A stretch of DNA of 64,000 nucleotides from Vagococcus acidifermentans (GCF_003987655.1 NZ_NGKC01000011.1:1-64000), one strand, 5' to 3'. Shown: positions 27,983 through 37,122, counted from the first letter of the stretch. Notes: a model not told the origin generated them from the letters alone. A program made the numbers and translations.

Positions 27983-28399
27983 ATGGACATCAGATATGCA
28001 AAAGAAACTGATATGACTTTTTGGCTGAAGCTGGATAAGCATATAGCGGAAGCAGAGCTGCGGAAGAAAATACGTGACCGCCAAGGCTACGTATTGCTGG
28101 AACGCGACAATCCGGTTGGTATTTTGAGATACAATTTATTCTGGGATAACATTCCATTTTGTACGATGTTGTACATAACTGAGCCTTTTCAGCGTAAAGG
28201 ATACGGCAAACTGCTGCTGAAGCACTGGGAAAAAGACATGAGTCAAGCAGGATACGACATGCTGATGACCTCAACACAAGCGGACGAACCCGCCCAGCAT
28301 TTTTATAGAAAACTCGGTTATCAAGATGCCGGTGGCTTGATTATCAATGTCCCTAAATACCGGCAGCCAATGGAGATTATATTCATTAAAGAAATGTAA
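27983..28399 (+). CDS. GNAT-family N-acetyltransferase
   Basis: 138 residues from ATG 27983, chosen because GGAAAGGGAGTTGACG precedes it; the longer upstream frame crosses a terminator. The acetyl-CoA loop is visible as EPFQRKGYGKLLLKHWEKDM (about 73-92), with the following strand MLMTSTQADEPAQHFYRKLGYQ typical of the fold. It acetylates an amine; the substrate is unknown. A possible -10 TATACT lies about 40 bases upstream. Monocistronic, or coupled to the small membrane ORF downstream. Confidence 0.82.
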   Translation: MDIRYAKETDMTFWLKLDKHIAEAELRKKIRDRQGYVLLERDNPVGILRYNLFWDNIPFCTMLYITEPFQRKGYGKLLLKHWEKDMSQAGYDMLMTSTQADEPAQHFYRKLGYQDAGGLIINVPKYRQPMEIIFIKEM

Positions 28400-28435
28400 A
28401 GAGTATCACCAACAATAATCATGAGGAGGGCGCTT

Positions 28436-28579
28436 ATGCCGCAAAGTAAAGACAGGACGCTGACGCTGATTGCCTGTGGTACCAGCTGTATGTTTTTGGT
28501 GTTCTGGATTGCTTCAGCTTTTCTTCAATGTTCATGCTATGATTATTATAGAAAGGACGGGTGGTTGCATGACGATTAA
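28436..28579 (+). CDS. Small membrane peptide (47 residues)
   Basis: A short gene with a strong ribosome binding site (GAGGAGGG, 5 bases before ATG 28436). It begins MPQSKDRTLTLIACGT and has one hydrophobic segment (about residues 9-32) with three Cys at its ends, then a charged Tyr/Asp tail. Its stop overlaps the start of the HAD gene by 11 bases, suggesting translational coupling. No family is recognised. Below usual length cut-offs, so easily missed; it could alternatively be a leader for the HAD gene. Confidence 0.5.
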   Translation: MPQSKDRTLTLIACGTSCMFLVFWIASAFLQCSCYDYYRKDGWLHDD

Positions 28580-29405
28580 AACAATTGTGCTGGATTTAGA
28601 CGGCACACTCTTAAATGATGACAAAGAAATTTCTGAAAAAACAAAAGATATATTGATTACCGCTCAAGAAAAAGGAATAAGAGTGGTTTTAGCTTCCGGC
28701 AGACCGGTCACTGGCATGCTGAAATATGCCAGCCAGTTAAAGATGGACCAATACCATGGTCTTCTCATTGCGTATAATGGCAGTAAAGTAGTGGATTGCC
28801 AGACCAGCGAGGTTTTATTTAATCAAGCGCTGACGGTGTCAGAGGGGAAAGCTGTCTTGCATCACATGAAAAAGTTTGACGTCAAGGTGATGATTGACAA
28901 GGATGATTATTTGTACGTCAATGATGTGTATGACTGTGACATTAATTACCGGGGCGAGAAATTCAACATCATTCAATACGAAGCAAGGGGAGGCAACTTC
29001 AAACTTTGCGAAAAAGATGATTTGGAAGAGTTTTTGGATTTCCGCTTGAATAAAATACTGACTGCCGGCGACCCTGAATACTTGCAGGCAAATTATAAGC
29101 AGATGATGGCGCCGTTTAAAGACTCCTTAAGCTGCATGTTTACTGCTGATTTTTATTTTGAATACACAGCACACGGAATTGATAAAGCCAATGCTTTAGA
29201 TACTGTTTTTGATTTATTAGGAATCAGCGGGCAAAAGGTCATTGCTTTTGGCGATGCACCAAATGACATGTCGCTATTGATGTATGCTGATATCGGCGTG
29301 GCGATGGAAAATGCGGTCGCGGAAGTGAAAAAGGCGGCGGATGTGGTCACTTTGTCCAATAATGATGATGGTATTGTGCATGTTCTTGAGGATTTCATCG
29401 GATAA
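28569..29405 (+). CDS. Cof-type HAD-superfamily phosphatase
   Basis: 278 residues from ATG 28569. HAD motifs: I VLDLDGTLLNDD (about 7-18), II ASGRP, III Lys in the C-terminal half, IV FGDAPNDMSLL (about 226-236). The large C2 cap between motifs II and III marks the Cof/YidA group, which dephosphorylates sugar phosphates and other small metabolites. The annotated start keeps motif I near residue 9 as in the family; the longer frame begins inside the preceding small ORF. An extended -10 TGCTATGAT lies at 28531-28539. Confidence 0.88.
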   Translation: MTIKTIVLDLDGTLLNDDKEISEKTKDILITAQEKGIRVVLASGRPVTGMLKYASQLKMDQYHGLLIAYNGSKVVDCQTSEVLFNQALTVSEGKAVLHHMKKFDVKVMIDKDDYLYVNDVYDCDINYRGEKFNIIQYEARGGNFKLCEKDDLEEFLDFRLNKILTAGDPEYLQANYKQMMAPFKDSLSCMFTADFYFEYTAHGIDKANALDTVFDLLGISGQKVIAFGDAPNDMSLLMYADIGVAMENAVAEVKKAADVVTLSNNDDGIVHVLEDFIG

Positions 29406-29413
29406 TTGTTGTA

Positions 29414-29457
29414 AAGCTGGAAAGCCTTGGCATATAAGGCAGCCGGCTTTTTTTGTT
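29414..29457 (+). terminator. Terminator after the HAD gene
   Basis: AGCTGGAAAGCCTT and AAGGCAGCCGGCT imperfect arms followed by seven T residues. Confidence 0.82.
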
Positions 29458-29558
29458 AGTAATGAAATGTGTGCAATTAGAGAAAGAGACAGACGTTTGT
29501 TGAGGAATGATAAATCGAGAGCCGTTGACTTTTATTTAAAGTATGTTACGCTAATATA

Positions 29559-29578
29559 AAGACCGCTGGTCGGTTTGT
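29559..29578 (+). promoter_or_regulatory. Likely TetR-family operator
   Basis: AAAGACCGCTGGTCGGTTT is an inverted repeat (ACCG around GCTGGT to CGGT) about 12 bases before the regulator start, between a TAATAT -10-like element (29552-29557) and the ribosome binding site. The position suits autorepression. Confidence 0.5.
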
Positions 29579-29590
29579 TAGGAGGCACAA

Positions 29591-30232
29591 ATGACTACTC
29601 AAGATAAAGGAAGAGAAACCAAAGAACTAATTGTTTCGACTGCCATGGAGTTATTTATGTCAAAAGGCTATGATTCAGCAACAATGCAGAACATCATGGA
29701 CGAGACAGGTTTATCCAAAGGTGCTTTGTATCATCATTTCAAAAGCAAAAATGATATTCTTGACTACGCAATGACAGAGGAATTGAACCATGTAACACAT
29801 TATCTAGGAAATGTAGTGGCACGTGATGACTTGCGACCTGTAGAAAAAATGGATGTATTGATTGATTATTTATTGAACAATGACAATATGCAGCGCCTGA
29901 CAGAGTTCAATTGGACTGAAAAAATTCCGTTTGGTCTATTATTTACGCTTAGAAATACTCTCAATGTGCTGTCAAACTATGTTTCAGAAATAATAAAGCA
30001 AGGAAATGACAGCGGCGATTTTAAGTGCGCGTATCCAGATGAGGCGGCAAGTGTCCTGTTACTTCTTGTCGATATTTGGTTGGACCCGACGATTGTCGAT
30101 AGTTCCTACAATGATGTTTTGAGAAAAATTGATTATCTGTCTGACTTTCTGGACTTCAATAATATTCCCATATTATCAGATGAAAAGAAACGTTTCTTAA
30201 AGGAAAAAATCAAATCGTTTTATGTGTCTTAG
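29591..30232 (+). CDS. TetR/AcrR-family transcriptional regulator
   Basis: 213 residues. The N-terminal helix-turn-helix is typical: ELIVSTAMELFMSKGYDSATMQNIMDE, then TGLSKGALYHHFKSKNDILDYA (about 11-60). The C-terminal ligand domain is unassigned. ATG follows TTAGGAGGCACAA. It is followed 7 bases later by a small membrane protein gene, so it probably represses a small efflux- or stress-related unit through the dyad just upstream. Confidence 0.9.
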   Translation: MTTQDKGRETKELIVSTAMELFMSKGYDSATMQNIMDETGLSKGALYHHFKSKNDILDYAMTEELNHVTHYLGNVVARDDLRPVEKMDVLIDYLLNNDNMQRLTEFNWTEKIPFGLLFTLRNTLNVLSNYVSEIIKQGNDSGDFKCAYPDEAASVLLLLVDIWLDPTIVDSSYNDVLRKIDYLSDFLDFNNIPILSDEKKRFLKEKIKSFYVS

Positions 30233-30239
30233 AGGAGAA

Positions 30240-30647
30240 ATGAAAATGACTGTAGAGAAACAAAAAATGAACGTGCTTTTAAGAATATTGTTTATTATCA
30301 CTATTTGTGCCATGTTCGGGGCGTCATTGCTGCAGCTGTTTGTTCCTAGTTTGATGGGAGCAAACTCCGAATATGGCACAGCTATCGGTTGGCAAAGGGA
30401 GATTGGCTTTTGGAATCTAACTGTTTTGCCAATTCTTATCGGTATCAATATTAAATATGATTATTTTTTCCTCAGACTCGTTATTATATCATTAATCATC
30501 GGAGGAATCGGTTTTGGGACTAATCACCTTATTGGATATTTAGAAGATACATCTAAAGTTATCAGTTTAATCGGCGCGGTTGAGAATTATTTTCTAGCAG
30601 TTATGTGGATGATTGGGTTGAAGATTGAATCGCAAAGATTACACTGA
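30240..30647 (+). CDS. Small integral membrane protein
   Basis: 135 residues from ATG 30240 with GAGGAGAA directly upstream. Four hydrophobic segments (about 10-30, 50-70, 75-95, 105-125) and short polar loops; the loop after the first contains PSLMGANSEYGTA. I do not recognise a family with confidence. Co-transcribed with the TetR-type regulator, so it is probably its target. Ends before a bidirectional terminator. Confidence 0.7.
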   Translation: MKMTVEKQKMNVLLRILFIITICAMFGASLLQLFVPSLMGANSEYGTAIGWQREIGFWNLTVLPILIGINIKYDYFFLRLVIISLIIGGIGFGTNHLIGYLEDTSKVISLIGAVENYFLAVMWMIGLKIESQRLH

Positions 30648-30693
30648 CTTGAATAAAGAATGGCATCTGGGAATTAGAGCGTCAAATAAATGA

Positions 30694-30740
30694 AAAATAC
30701 CGGATACCTTTTCGCTAGAGGAAGATATCCGGTATATTTT
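30694..30740 (+). terminator. Bidirectional terminator
   Basis: AAATACCGGATA and TATCCGGTATaTTTT arms between convergent genes, with A and T tracts on either side; it overlaps the stop of the GyrI-like gene. Confidence 0.85.
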
Positions 30741-31380
30741 AGTCATCTGTATACGCAACTGGAAAACGCAGAACAGTTTTATTTTTCTCAGGCGCACTTT
30801 TTCTCGGATCGCTCAAATAAATTTCCTTATGTGTTGGCGAAAGCCGCTTGAGCTTATTTTCGTCACAATACGCCGCCATCTTTTGAAATGTCTCATGTTC
30901 AGTGTCGTATGGTCCGATATGCAGCATTTGCAGGCAGAGGCCTTCTTCAATGGATTCAAACTGAATCCGCTCATTATAAGGATTCGGTTTGCTTTCTGTC
31001 ACCCGTTGAATCGTTTCTTCCGCGAATTGCTCAGTCACAAAGTCCGGCTGACGTATCATGACTTTAAATGTTAAGTCCTCTTTGTCAAATGTCTGACCAG
31101 TTTGATAAGCTGTGATGCCGCGCTCATTTAACGACCAAAAGCCTTCTAGTGGATAGACCGTGTAATCAAAGTAACCATCCGGCTGGAGCCCTTTTTTAGG
31201 AGACATTTTGACGCTGTAAGAGACGGCATAAAGCGCTCCGACCGCCTGACCAAAGGCAGCGCTGTTCGGGTTGCCTTCGCCGGAAATGCTAAAGTAGGTC
31301 AGTTTAGGGATGGTGATGAGTGTCGGTTTGGCTTTCGGCAGATAAAGGTCTTTCTCTTTTTTGCGCCATTCATGCTTCAT
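30739..31380 (-). CDS. GyrI-like small-molecule-binding protein
   Basis: 213 residues from ATG 31380, chosen over an ATG three codons earlier because AAAAGGA is 9 bases away from it and overlaps the other. The GyrI-like fold is indicated by PTLITIPKLTYFSISGEG, PLEGFWSL, the helix-strand EEGLCLQMLHIGPYDTEHETFQKM and LSPTHKEIYLSDPRK near the end. Stand-alone members bind or hydrolyse small ligands. It is translationally linked to the upstream MerR-type regulator, which itself carries a GyrI-like C-terminal domain, implying both see the same ligand. Confidence 0.83.
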   Translation of the reverse strand: MKHEWRKKEKDLYLPKAKPTLITIPKLTYFSISGEGNPNSAAFGQAVGALYAVSYSVKMSPKKGLQPDGYFDYTVYPLEGFWSLNERGITAYQTGQTFDKEDLTFKVMIRQPDFVTEQFAEETIQRVTESKPNPYNERIQFESIEEGLCLQMLHIGPYDTEHETFQKMAAYCDENKLKRLSPTHKEIYLSDPRKSAPEKNKTVLRFPVAYTDD

Positions 31381-31381
31381 G

Positions 31382-32191
31382 TTAGTCATTCCTTTTCAAT
31401 TTCTCTTTTAGTAACAAGGTGATTTCAGTGACATAATGTTGTGCATTGCCTTTAAAAATTTTGCCGGGTCCTTTGACAAAGCGTGTGAAGAAGTAATCCG
31501 CAGTGTTGATGCCATGGGTATTGACATAATCAATCAAACATTTATAGGCTTCCCCGATTGTATGGTAAGAGCCAGTGTGAATCACTTGCAGTCCAGTTCG
31601 GGCAGGCAGTGTGTCTGTTTTAACATCATCAGATGCTATTTTCCGTGTCACAGGCAGACAAATGTTGAATGGCTCGTTGTTTGTTTGAAAGGCGTCAACT
31701 TGAAATACTTCCCCGGAAGCAACACCTCCCGCAGCTTCGTACAGTATCCTGATTTCTTCGCCGATATCATCATAAGGCCCCGCAAACCGTCTGTAGATGT
31801 ATAATTGTTCTTGTATATCCACAGTGGACACAGCATAGTCCTGCACAGGCGGAGAAAGAGGCGCATGTGTCATCATTTTTTCCAGCTTGTTGACTTGTTT
31901 CTGAAGTATTTCGATGTCATCAAGAATCGCCTGTTTCTTTTCAGAAAGGTAATAAGTCAAGTCATCAAAAGATGATATCGTCGCTGTGATGTCCTTGATT
32001 TCAGCAATAGTGAACTGGTTGTCTCTGAGTACGGCTAATAACTTTGCTTTTTCATAATCTGTCTCAGAATAATACCGATAACCTGTGTCTTCATGTCTAT
32101 ACGAAGGAGGCAGGATATGTTCGCGGTCGTAGTACCGCAGTGTACTTGCGGGCAAGCCGGTAATTTTGGAAAATTCATTGATTTTGTACAT
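31382..32191 (-). CDS. MerR-family regulator with GyrI-like effector domain
   Basis: 269 residues from ATG 32191 (GGGGG 7 bases upstream; the frame is open 17 codons further without a site). The N-terminal winged helix is MYKINEFSKITGLPASTLRYYD, then GYRYYSETDYEKAKLL, followed by a coiled-coil dimer helix (about 80-108) and an effector domain with YIYRRFAGPYDDIGEEIRILYEAA and VIHTGSYHTIGEAYKCL. This is the BmrR-like architecture for multidrug or small-molecule sensing. It lies first in a two-gene operon behind a promoter with the long spacer typical of MerR activation. Confidence 0.9.
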   Translation of the reverse strand: MYKINEFSKITGLPASTLRYYDREHILPPSYRHEDTGYRYYSETDYEKAKLLAVLRDNQFTIAEIKDITATISSFDDLTYYLSEKKQAILDDIEILQKQVNKLEKMMTHAPLSPPVQDYAVSTVDIQEQLYIYRRFAGPYDDIGEEIRILYEAAGGVASGEVFQVDAFQTNNEPFNICLPVTRKIASDDVKTDTLPARTGLQVIHTGSYHTIGEAYKCLIDYVNTHGINTADYFFTRFVKGPGKIFKGNAQHYVTEITLLLKEKLKRND

Positions 32192-32210
32192 TGGTCTACC
32201 CCCTGTATTG

Positions 32211-32242
32211 AGTATAAACGTTAACGTGCGGTATAAGGTCAA
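32211..32242 (-). promoter_or_regulatory. MerR-type promoter with 20-base spacer
   Basis: On the minus strand TTGACC (plus-strand 32237-32242) and TATACT (32211-32216) are separated by 20 bases instead of 17, and the spacer contains the palindrome ACGTTAACGT. This is the hallmark of promoters remodelled by MerR-family activators. Confidence 0.72.
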
Positions 32243-32483
32243 GTGTGGCCACAGGAAAAGTCTGAAAAACTATGTCTAAGTGCACTCTATCATGCCGTGC
32301 ACATGAAGTCACTAAAAATAAAGCCGGCTTGTCATTGCCTGCTGCATTCCAATCCTCAACCGTTGGGAGTTTTCGCTAATTTAACCAAACTTAGTTCACA
32401 AATTAACAGTTTACTTATTTCATCACGACAGTTTTATGTTATAATACACTACGAATGAGTTTATACATGGAGGTAGAATGATT

Positions 32484-33407
32484 ATGTCAAAAGTTTTAAT
32501 ATTCGGACACCAAAATCCAGACACTGATGCGATTACTTCGGCGATTTCGTTTGCCTATTTACAAAACAAGCTGGGAGTAGAGGCAGAGGCTGTTGCTCTG
32601 GGAGACGTCAATGAAGAAACAGCGTATGCGCTGAACCATTTCGGCGTAAAAGCGCCGCGTGTTGTAGAAACAATCGGCAATGAAACGAAGCAAGTCATGC
32701 TGGTCGACCATAACGAGGCACAGCAAAGTGTTGCTGACATCAAAGATTTGGAAGTACTGGCTGTTGTCGACCATCACCGGATTGCCAATTTTGAAACGGC
32801 TAATCCGCTTTATTATCGTGCGGAGCCGGTCGGTTGTACGAATACGATTATTTTGAAATTATTCAAGGAACATCAAATTGATATCCCGGCTGACATTGCG
32901 GGACTGATGCTGTCGGCGATCATTTCAGATTCCTTATTGTTTAAATCACCGACTTGCACACCGGAAGACGTGGCAGCGGCGGAAGAGCTGGCTGCAATTG
33001 CCAAGGTGGACATCCAGTCTTACGGCCTGGAAATGTTGAAAGCCGGAACGAATTTGACAGATAAGACAGCTGATGAACTGCTTGACGCGGATGCCAAAAG
33101 CTTCCCGATGGGAGATAAGAATGTCCGTATCGGTCAGGTGAATACGGTGGATATAAACGATGTGCTGAGCCGCCAAGCGGAACTGGAAGAAGCGATGGCT
33201 AAGCAAAACGCCGACAACGGTTATGATTTATTCCTGCTGATTATCACGAATATTTTAGACAGTGATTCAGTTGCATTAGTAGCCGGCGAACCGAAAGAAA
33301 AAGTTGAAGAGGCGTTTCAAGTGACGCTCGATAACAACACAGCACTGCTTAAAGGTGTGGTTTCCCGTAAGAAACAGGTTGTCCCGCCGTTGACAGAAGC
33401 TTTTTAA
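32484..33407 (+). CDS. ppaC: Manganese-dependent inorganic pyrophosphatase
   Basis: 307 residues of the DHH family; hydrolyses pyrophosphate to drive biosynthesis. Metal-binding motifs: [11 protein letters not shown] (about 6-16), VDHNEAQQS (about 74-82), [10 protein letters not shown] (about 95-104) and Asp in AIISDSLLF. The C-terminal substrate motif is [12 protein letters not shown]. Two ATG codons (32478, 32484) follow GGAGG; the second matches the usual family start [16 protein letters not shown] -10 stands at 32440-32445. A terminator follows, though the next gene is closely spaced. Confidence 0.96.
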   Translation: MSKVLIFGHQNPDTDAITSAISFAYLQNKLGVEAEAVALGDVNEETAYALNHFGVKAPRVVETIGNETKQVMLVDHNEAQQSVADIKDLEVLAVVDHHRIANFETANPLYYRAEPVGCTNTIILKLFKEHQIDIPADIAGLMLSAIISDSLLFKSPTCTPEDVAAAEELAAIAKVDIQSYGLEMLKAGTNLTDKTADELLDADAKSFPMGDKNVRIGQVNTVDINDVLSRQAELEEAMAKQNADNGYDLFLLIITNILDSDSVALVAGEPKEKVEEAFQVTLDNNTALLKGVVSRKKQVVPPLTEAF

Positions 33408-33414
33408 AAAATTG

Positions 33415-33442
33415 ACTTCCAAGTCCGTCTTGGAAGTTTTTC
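33415..33442 (+). terminator. Terminator after ppaC
   Basis: ACTTCCAAG and CTTGGAAGT arms with a 5-base loop and TTTTTC, 8 bases after the stop. Confidence 0.88.
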
Positions 33443-33462
33443 ATTTTAAGTGAGGAAGATAG

Positions 33463-34482
33463 ATGGAACTACATTTATGCGAAACATCATTTGACCGCAA
33501 ACGCGCACGCTATTTAACCCAACCAGCGTTTACTAAGCTGTTGACTTTTCTCGCAGAGAACCAAGAAAAGGACATCTTTTTAAGGGAAATCCGGCAGCTT
33601 GCAGACATGGACTACAAACAGGTGGATGCGTTTATCGACTTTTTCATCAAAATGGGTGTGATTCAGCGCGACAAGCGTCTGTACAAACTGACGTCCCCGG
33701 TGATATCCGCGCAAGCATTTTATGACCTGCTTTCAGTCGTCCGAGCCTCTGTCAGTGAGTTTTTGGAGACGTGTTCTGATGAGGTGCTCGGCTTGACTGA
33801 TTGGACCGGTGATTTAGAGAAAAAATATGTGCTGCTGGCGTATTATGTTTTTCATTGTCTGCCGGATAAAGTCATTGGCAGTCAGGCGGCGGACTATCTG
33901 GCATTTTATGAGCAGACGGAAGGACTTTTTGCTTCGGCGTCAGTCAAACAGTTGTCGTCCGGCAAATACACGGTTGTTTCCTTTCAAGACAGCGGCCGGC
34001 TGTTTGAAAAAAATATGCCGTCTTATTTCAACTGTGTCCAGTTGGGCGACTGTCACGGCACTTGTATTGAACCGATTTATGAACTGATAGGTGATGTGAA
34101 CCCGCATTTTTATTTGCCGTATGTGGCTAAAAAAATACGTAGAATGGCTAAAACCGGCAAAATGAACCGCCGCGACCAAGATATCTTTATTGATTCGCTT
34201 GAAGCGTTTGAAGTGATTGGTAAAGATGCCGCGGGACAGGACCGGCTGCAGCTGCCAGTTTTCGACAAAGCGCAGTTGGCCTGTGAGTTTCCGCCTGATT
34301 TATTGGACCGGCTGGGCAGGCAAGTACGGCTACTGGACGAACGTCTGTCTGTCCCTTATCTGCCTATGCGGGAAATCTTTCGCTTGTTTGGCGCAGTTAT
34401 GATAGAATTTTACGTAGAACAAGGAGCGGTTCAGCGTCCTGCTGTAACGGGGATGCTGCTGGTCGACCAAGCAAAATCGTAG
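33463..34482 (+). CDS. Hypothetical protein with N-terminal winged-helix-like region
   Basis: 339 residues, no signal peptide or membrane segment. Residues about 15-75 (LTQPAFTKLLTFLAEN to GVIQRDKRLYKL) have the spacing of a winged helix: a helix pair, ending in 'VIxRDxRxYxL'. This resembles, from memory, the N-terminus of DUF1803 proteins found near ppaC in streptococci, but the rest is longer and unfamiliar (FNCVQLGDCHGTCIEPIYELIGD is a Cys-containing loop). Starts after GTGAGGAAGATAG. Function unknown. Confidence 0.6.
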   Translation: MELHLCETSFDRKRARYLTQPAFTKLLTFLAENQEKDIFLREIRQLADMDYKQVDAFIDFFIKMGVIQRDKRLYKLTSPVISAQAFYDLLSVVRASVSEFLETCSDEVLGLTDWTGDLEKKYVLLAYYVFHCLPDKVIGSQAADYLAFYEQTEGLFASASVKQLSSGKYTVVSFQDSGRLFEKNMPSYFNCVQLGDCHGTCIEPIYELIGDVNPHFYLPYVAKKIRRMAKTGKMNRRDQDIFIDSLEAFEVIGKDAAGQDRLQLPVFDKAQLACEFPPDLLDRLGRQVRLLDERLSVPYLPMREIFRLFGAVMIEFYVEQGAVQRPAVTGMLLVDQAKS

Positions 34483-34531
34483 GCTTTTAAACAGAATTGG
34501 CATACAATATGTGCGATAGGGAGGTAGGGAA

Positions 34532-34894
34532 ATGTTTAACTACTACACAACGATCGAAGATGTTCGCACAGTGATTCGAGACAATCCGCTTGTTTTTCTG
34601 TACATCGGCCAGCCGAACTGCAGTGTCTGCCACAGCCTGAAACCGCAGTTGGAGCGTCTGTTGGCAGAATTTCAAGATGATATCATGTTTGTCGAACTGG
34701 ATGCCATGGCGACGCCTGAGGTTGCTTCGGAATATCAGGTGATGGCTGTGCCGGCACTGCTGCTCTTTTATGAAGGACATGAATATTTGAGGAAAGCACG
34801 CATCGTCAATACAGGGGAACTTTATGAGTCGGTGAAAAAAGTGGTGGCTGGTGTGCGCTCTCTTGATGAAACCAAAGGAGGAAAAACAGATTGA
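34532..34894 (+). CDS. Thioredoxin-family protein
   Basis: 120 residues, cytoplasmic (no signal). Thioredoxin fold with active site GQPNCSVCHSL (CSVC, about 30-33) and cis-Pro loop MAVPALLLF; the CSVC pair differs from the CGPC of housekeeping thioredoxin, so a specialised disulfide or bacillithiol-related role is possible. ATG follows ATAGGGAGGTAGGGAA. Its stop overlaps the TTG start of the next gene, so the two proteins are made together. Confidence 0.85.
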   Translation: MFNYYTTIEDVRTVIRDNPLVFLYIGQPNCSVCHSLKPQLERLLAEFQDDIMFVELDAMATPEVASEYQVMAVPALLLFYEGHEYLRKARIVNTGELYESVKKVVAGVRSLDETKGGKTD

Positions 34895-35250
34895 AAAAAC
34901 TGTTTGCATTAATTGGGATTATAGCTGTCGTGGGAGCGGGCGGCTACTACTATTACACGTCAACCCGGCAGACCGCACCTGATTCGTCCAATGTGTCCAC
35001 CGGCAGTACGGAGCTGGACGGTCAGATGCTCGGTGGTGACGCGCCGGTGAAAAAGGATATTAACGACAGTCCGTATCGGGCGACTTACAAGAGCTGGGAC
35101 GAATTGGATGAGGCGCGGACGGAAGAAAAAGAGATATTTGATGTTGCGGAATTTCCCGGGAAAAGACTCCGCCTCATCAGCGCTGAAAAGCAGCAAGACG
35201 GGACATATTTAGCGATTTTTGAAGAGGCTCCTCAAAACGGGGCCGACTAA
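34891..35250 (+). CDS. Small membrane-anchored protein, TTG start
   Basis: 119 residues beginning at TTG 34891, which overlaps the TGA of the thioredoxin gene (TTGA); AAAGGAGG sits 9 bases before it. One N-terminal hydrophobic segment (about 4-22, LFALIGIIAVVGAGGYYYY) acts as signal or anchor, followed by a Ser/Thr/Gly-rich linker and a small charged extracytoplasmic domain. No Cys in the mature part. No family recognised. Translational coupling to a thioredoxin suggests a shared process. Confidence 0.7.
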   Translation: MKKLFALIGIIAVVGAGGYYYYTSTRQTAPDSSNVSTGSTELDGQMLGGDAPVKKDINDSPYRATYKSWDELDEARTEEKEIFDVAEFPGKRLRLISAEKQQDGTYLAIFEEAPQNGAD

Positions 35251-35292
35251 AGCAAAGCAGAATAGCAGCTTGCAGCAAATCACAGATGAAAG

Positions 35293-36213
35293 ATGGAACA
35301 CACGTTGGATAGATTGAATTTTACAGTAACAGATGAAACAGGACGCATTGACAAAGTGATTCCTGAAAAGTACTCTGATTTTTCACGGTCGCAAATTCAA
35401 ACGTGGCTGAAAGAAGGTCATGTACGAGTAAACGGGCGAATTGAAAAGGCAAATTACAAAGTCAAGGCCGGCGATGTCGTCACAATCGAGCCGCCTGAGC
35501 CTGAGGTTTTGGACTTGATTCCAGAAAATATCCCGCTGGACATTGTATATGAAGACAAGGAACTGGTCGTAGTTAACAAGCCGCAGGGGATGGTCGTGCA
35601 TCCTTCTGCCGGTCACAGTTCAGGCACACTGGTTAATGCACTTTTGTATCATATCAAAGATTTGTCGTCCATCAATGATGTCATCCGTCCGGGAATCGTG
35701 CACCGCATCGACAAAGACACATCAGGCCTGTTGGTGGTCGCCAAAACAAATCGCGCCCATGAATCGCTGGCAGCGCAATTGAAAGAGAAGACCACCCTGC
35801 GCAAATATGCGGCACTGGTTCACGGTGTCATTCCCCACGAAAGAGGCACGATTGATGCACCCATCGGCCGGTCAAAGGAGAACCGGCAGAAACAGGCGGT
35901 TGTTAAAGACGGCAAGGCGGCTGTCACGCATTTCAAGGTTTTAGAGCGGTTTGCGCGTTTCACGCTGATTGAATGTCAGCTGGAAACAGGACGCACTCAT
36001 CAAATCAGAGTGCACATGCAGTATATCGGTCACCCGCTTGCAGGCGACCCTGTTTATGGCCCGCGGAAAACATTGGCCGGCAACGGGCAGTTTCTCCATG
36101 CGGCGGCGTTGGGCTTTAAGCATCCGGTTTCCGGCGAGTGGCTGGAGTTTGAGGCGCCGCTTCCGCCGGTTTTCCGTGATACGCTGGAACGGATCGCTTC
36201 ATCAGAGAAATAA
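35293..36213 (+). CDS. RluA/RluD-family pseudouridine synthase
   Basis: 306 residues. An S4 RNA-binding domain (about 15-75, RIDKVIPEKYSDFSRSQIQ and VRVNGR) precedes the catalytic domain with the Asp motif HRIDKDTSGLLVVAK (about 137-151) and GRTHQIRVHMQYIGHPLAGDP. Converts uridines of 23S rRNA to pseudouridine; RluD-like by architecture. It lies directly upstream of the pyrimidine operon, as in several Lactobacillales and bacilli, but the promoter and attenuator between them separate the units. The ribosome binding site is weak (GATGAAAG). Confidence 0.93.
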   Translation: MEHTLDRLNFTVTDETGRIDKVIPEKYSDFSRSQIQTWLKEGHVRVNGRIEKANYKVKAGDVVTIEPPEPEVLDLIPENIPLDIVYEDKELVVVNKPQGMVVHPSAGHSSGTLVNALLYHIKDLSSINDVIRPGIVHRIDKDTSGLLVVAKTNRAHESLAAQLKEKTTLRKYAALVHGVIPHERGTIDAPIGRSKENRQKQAVVKDGKAAVTHFKVLERFARFTLIECQLETGRTHQIRVHMQYIGHPLAGDPVYGPRKTLAGNGQFLHAAALGFKHPVSGEWLEFEAPLPPVFRDTLERIASSEK

Positions 36214-36248
36214 GCTGATAAAAAAGTAGTGATTTCAGAAAAAAAACA

Positions 36249-36277
36249 TTGCATATTCACTGATAGTGATGTAGAAT
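36249..36277 (+). promoter_or_regulatory. Promoter of the pyrimidine operon
   Basis: TTGCAT (36249-36254), a 17-base spacer and TAGAAT (36272-36277), about 35 bases before the PyrR-binding element. Confidence 0.72.
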
Positions 36278-36307
36278 GTCAAGAGACAATAAATAATATA
36301 GTATCCT

Positions 36308-36995
<688 letters not shown>

Positions 36996-37004
36996 TAGAG
37001 ACGC

Positions 37005-37122
37005 TTTTTAAATTAAGTACAGAGAGACTGGGAAGAGCGAAAAATGACAGAGGGAAGGTTCAAAGGCCCCTCGGATTTTGTTTGTCCTTGTTTCTAAAAT
37101 GTATGAAACAAGGCTTTTTTTT
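37005..37122 (+). promoter_or_regulatory. Second PyrR-type attenuator, before pyrP
   Basis: AAGTACAGAGAGACTGGGAAG (37016-37036) is a slightly degenerate PyrR-binding element (consensus AGUCCAGAGAGGCU-AAGG), followed by the terminator CCTTGTTTC TAAAATGTAT GAAACAAGG with eight T residues (37086-37122). It sits between pyrR and the transporter gene, so pyrP and the downstream enzymes face two successive checkpoints. Confidence 0.87.
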
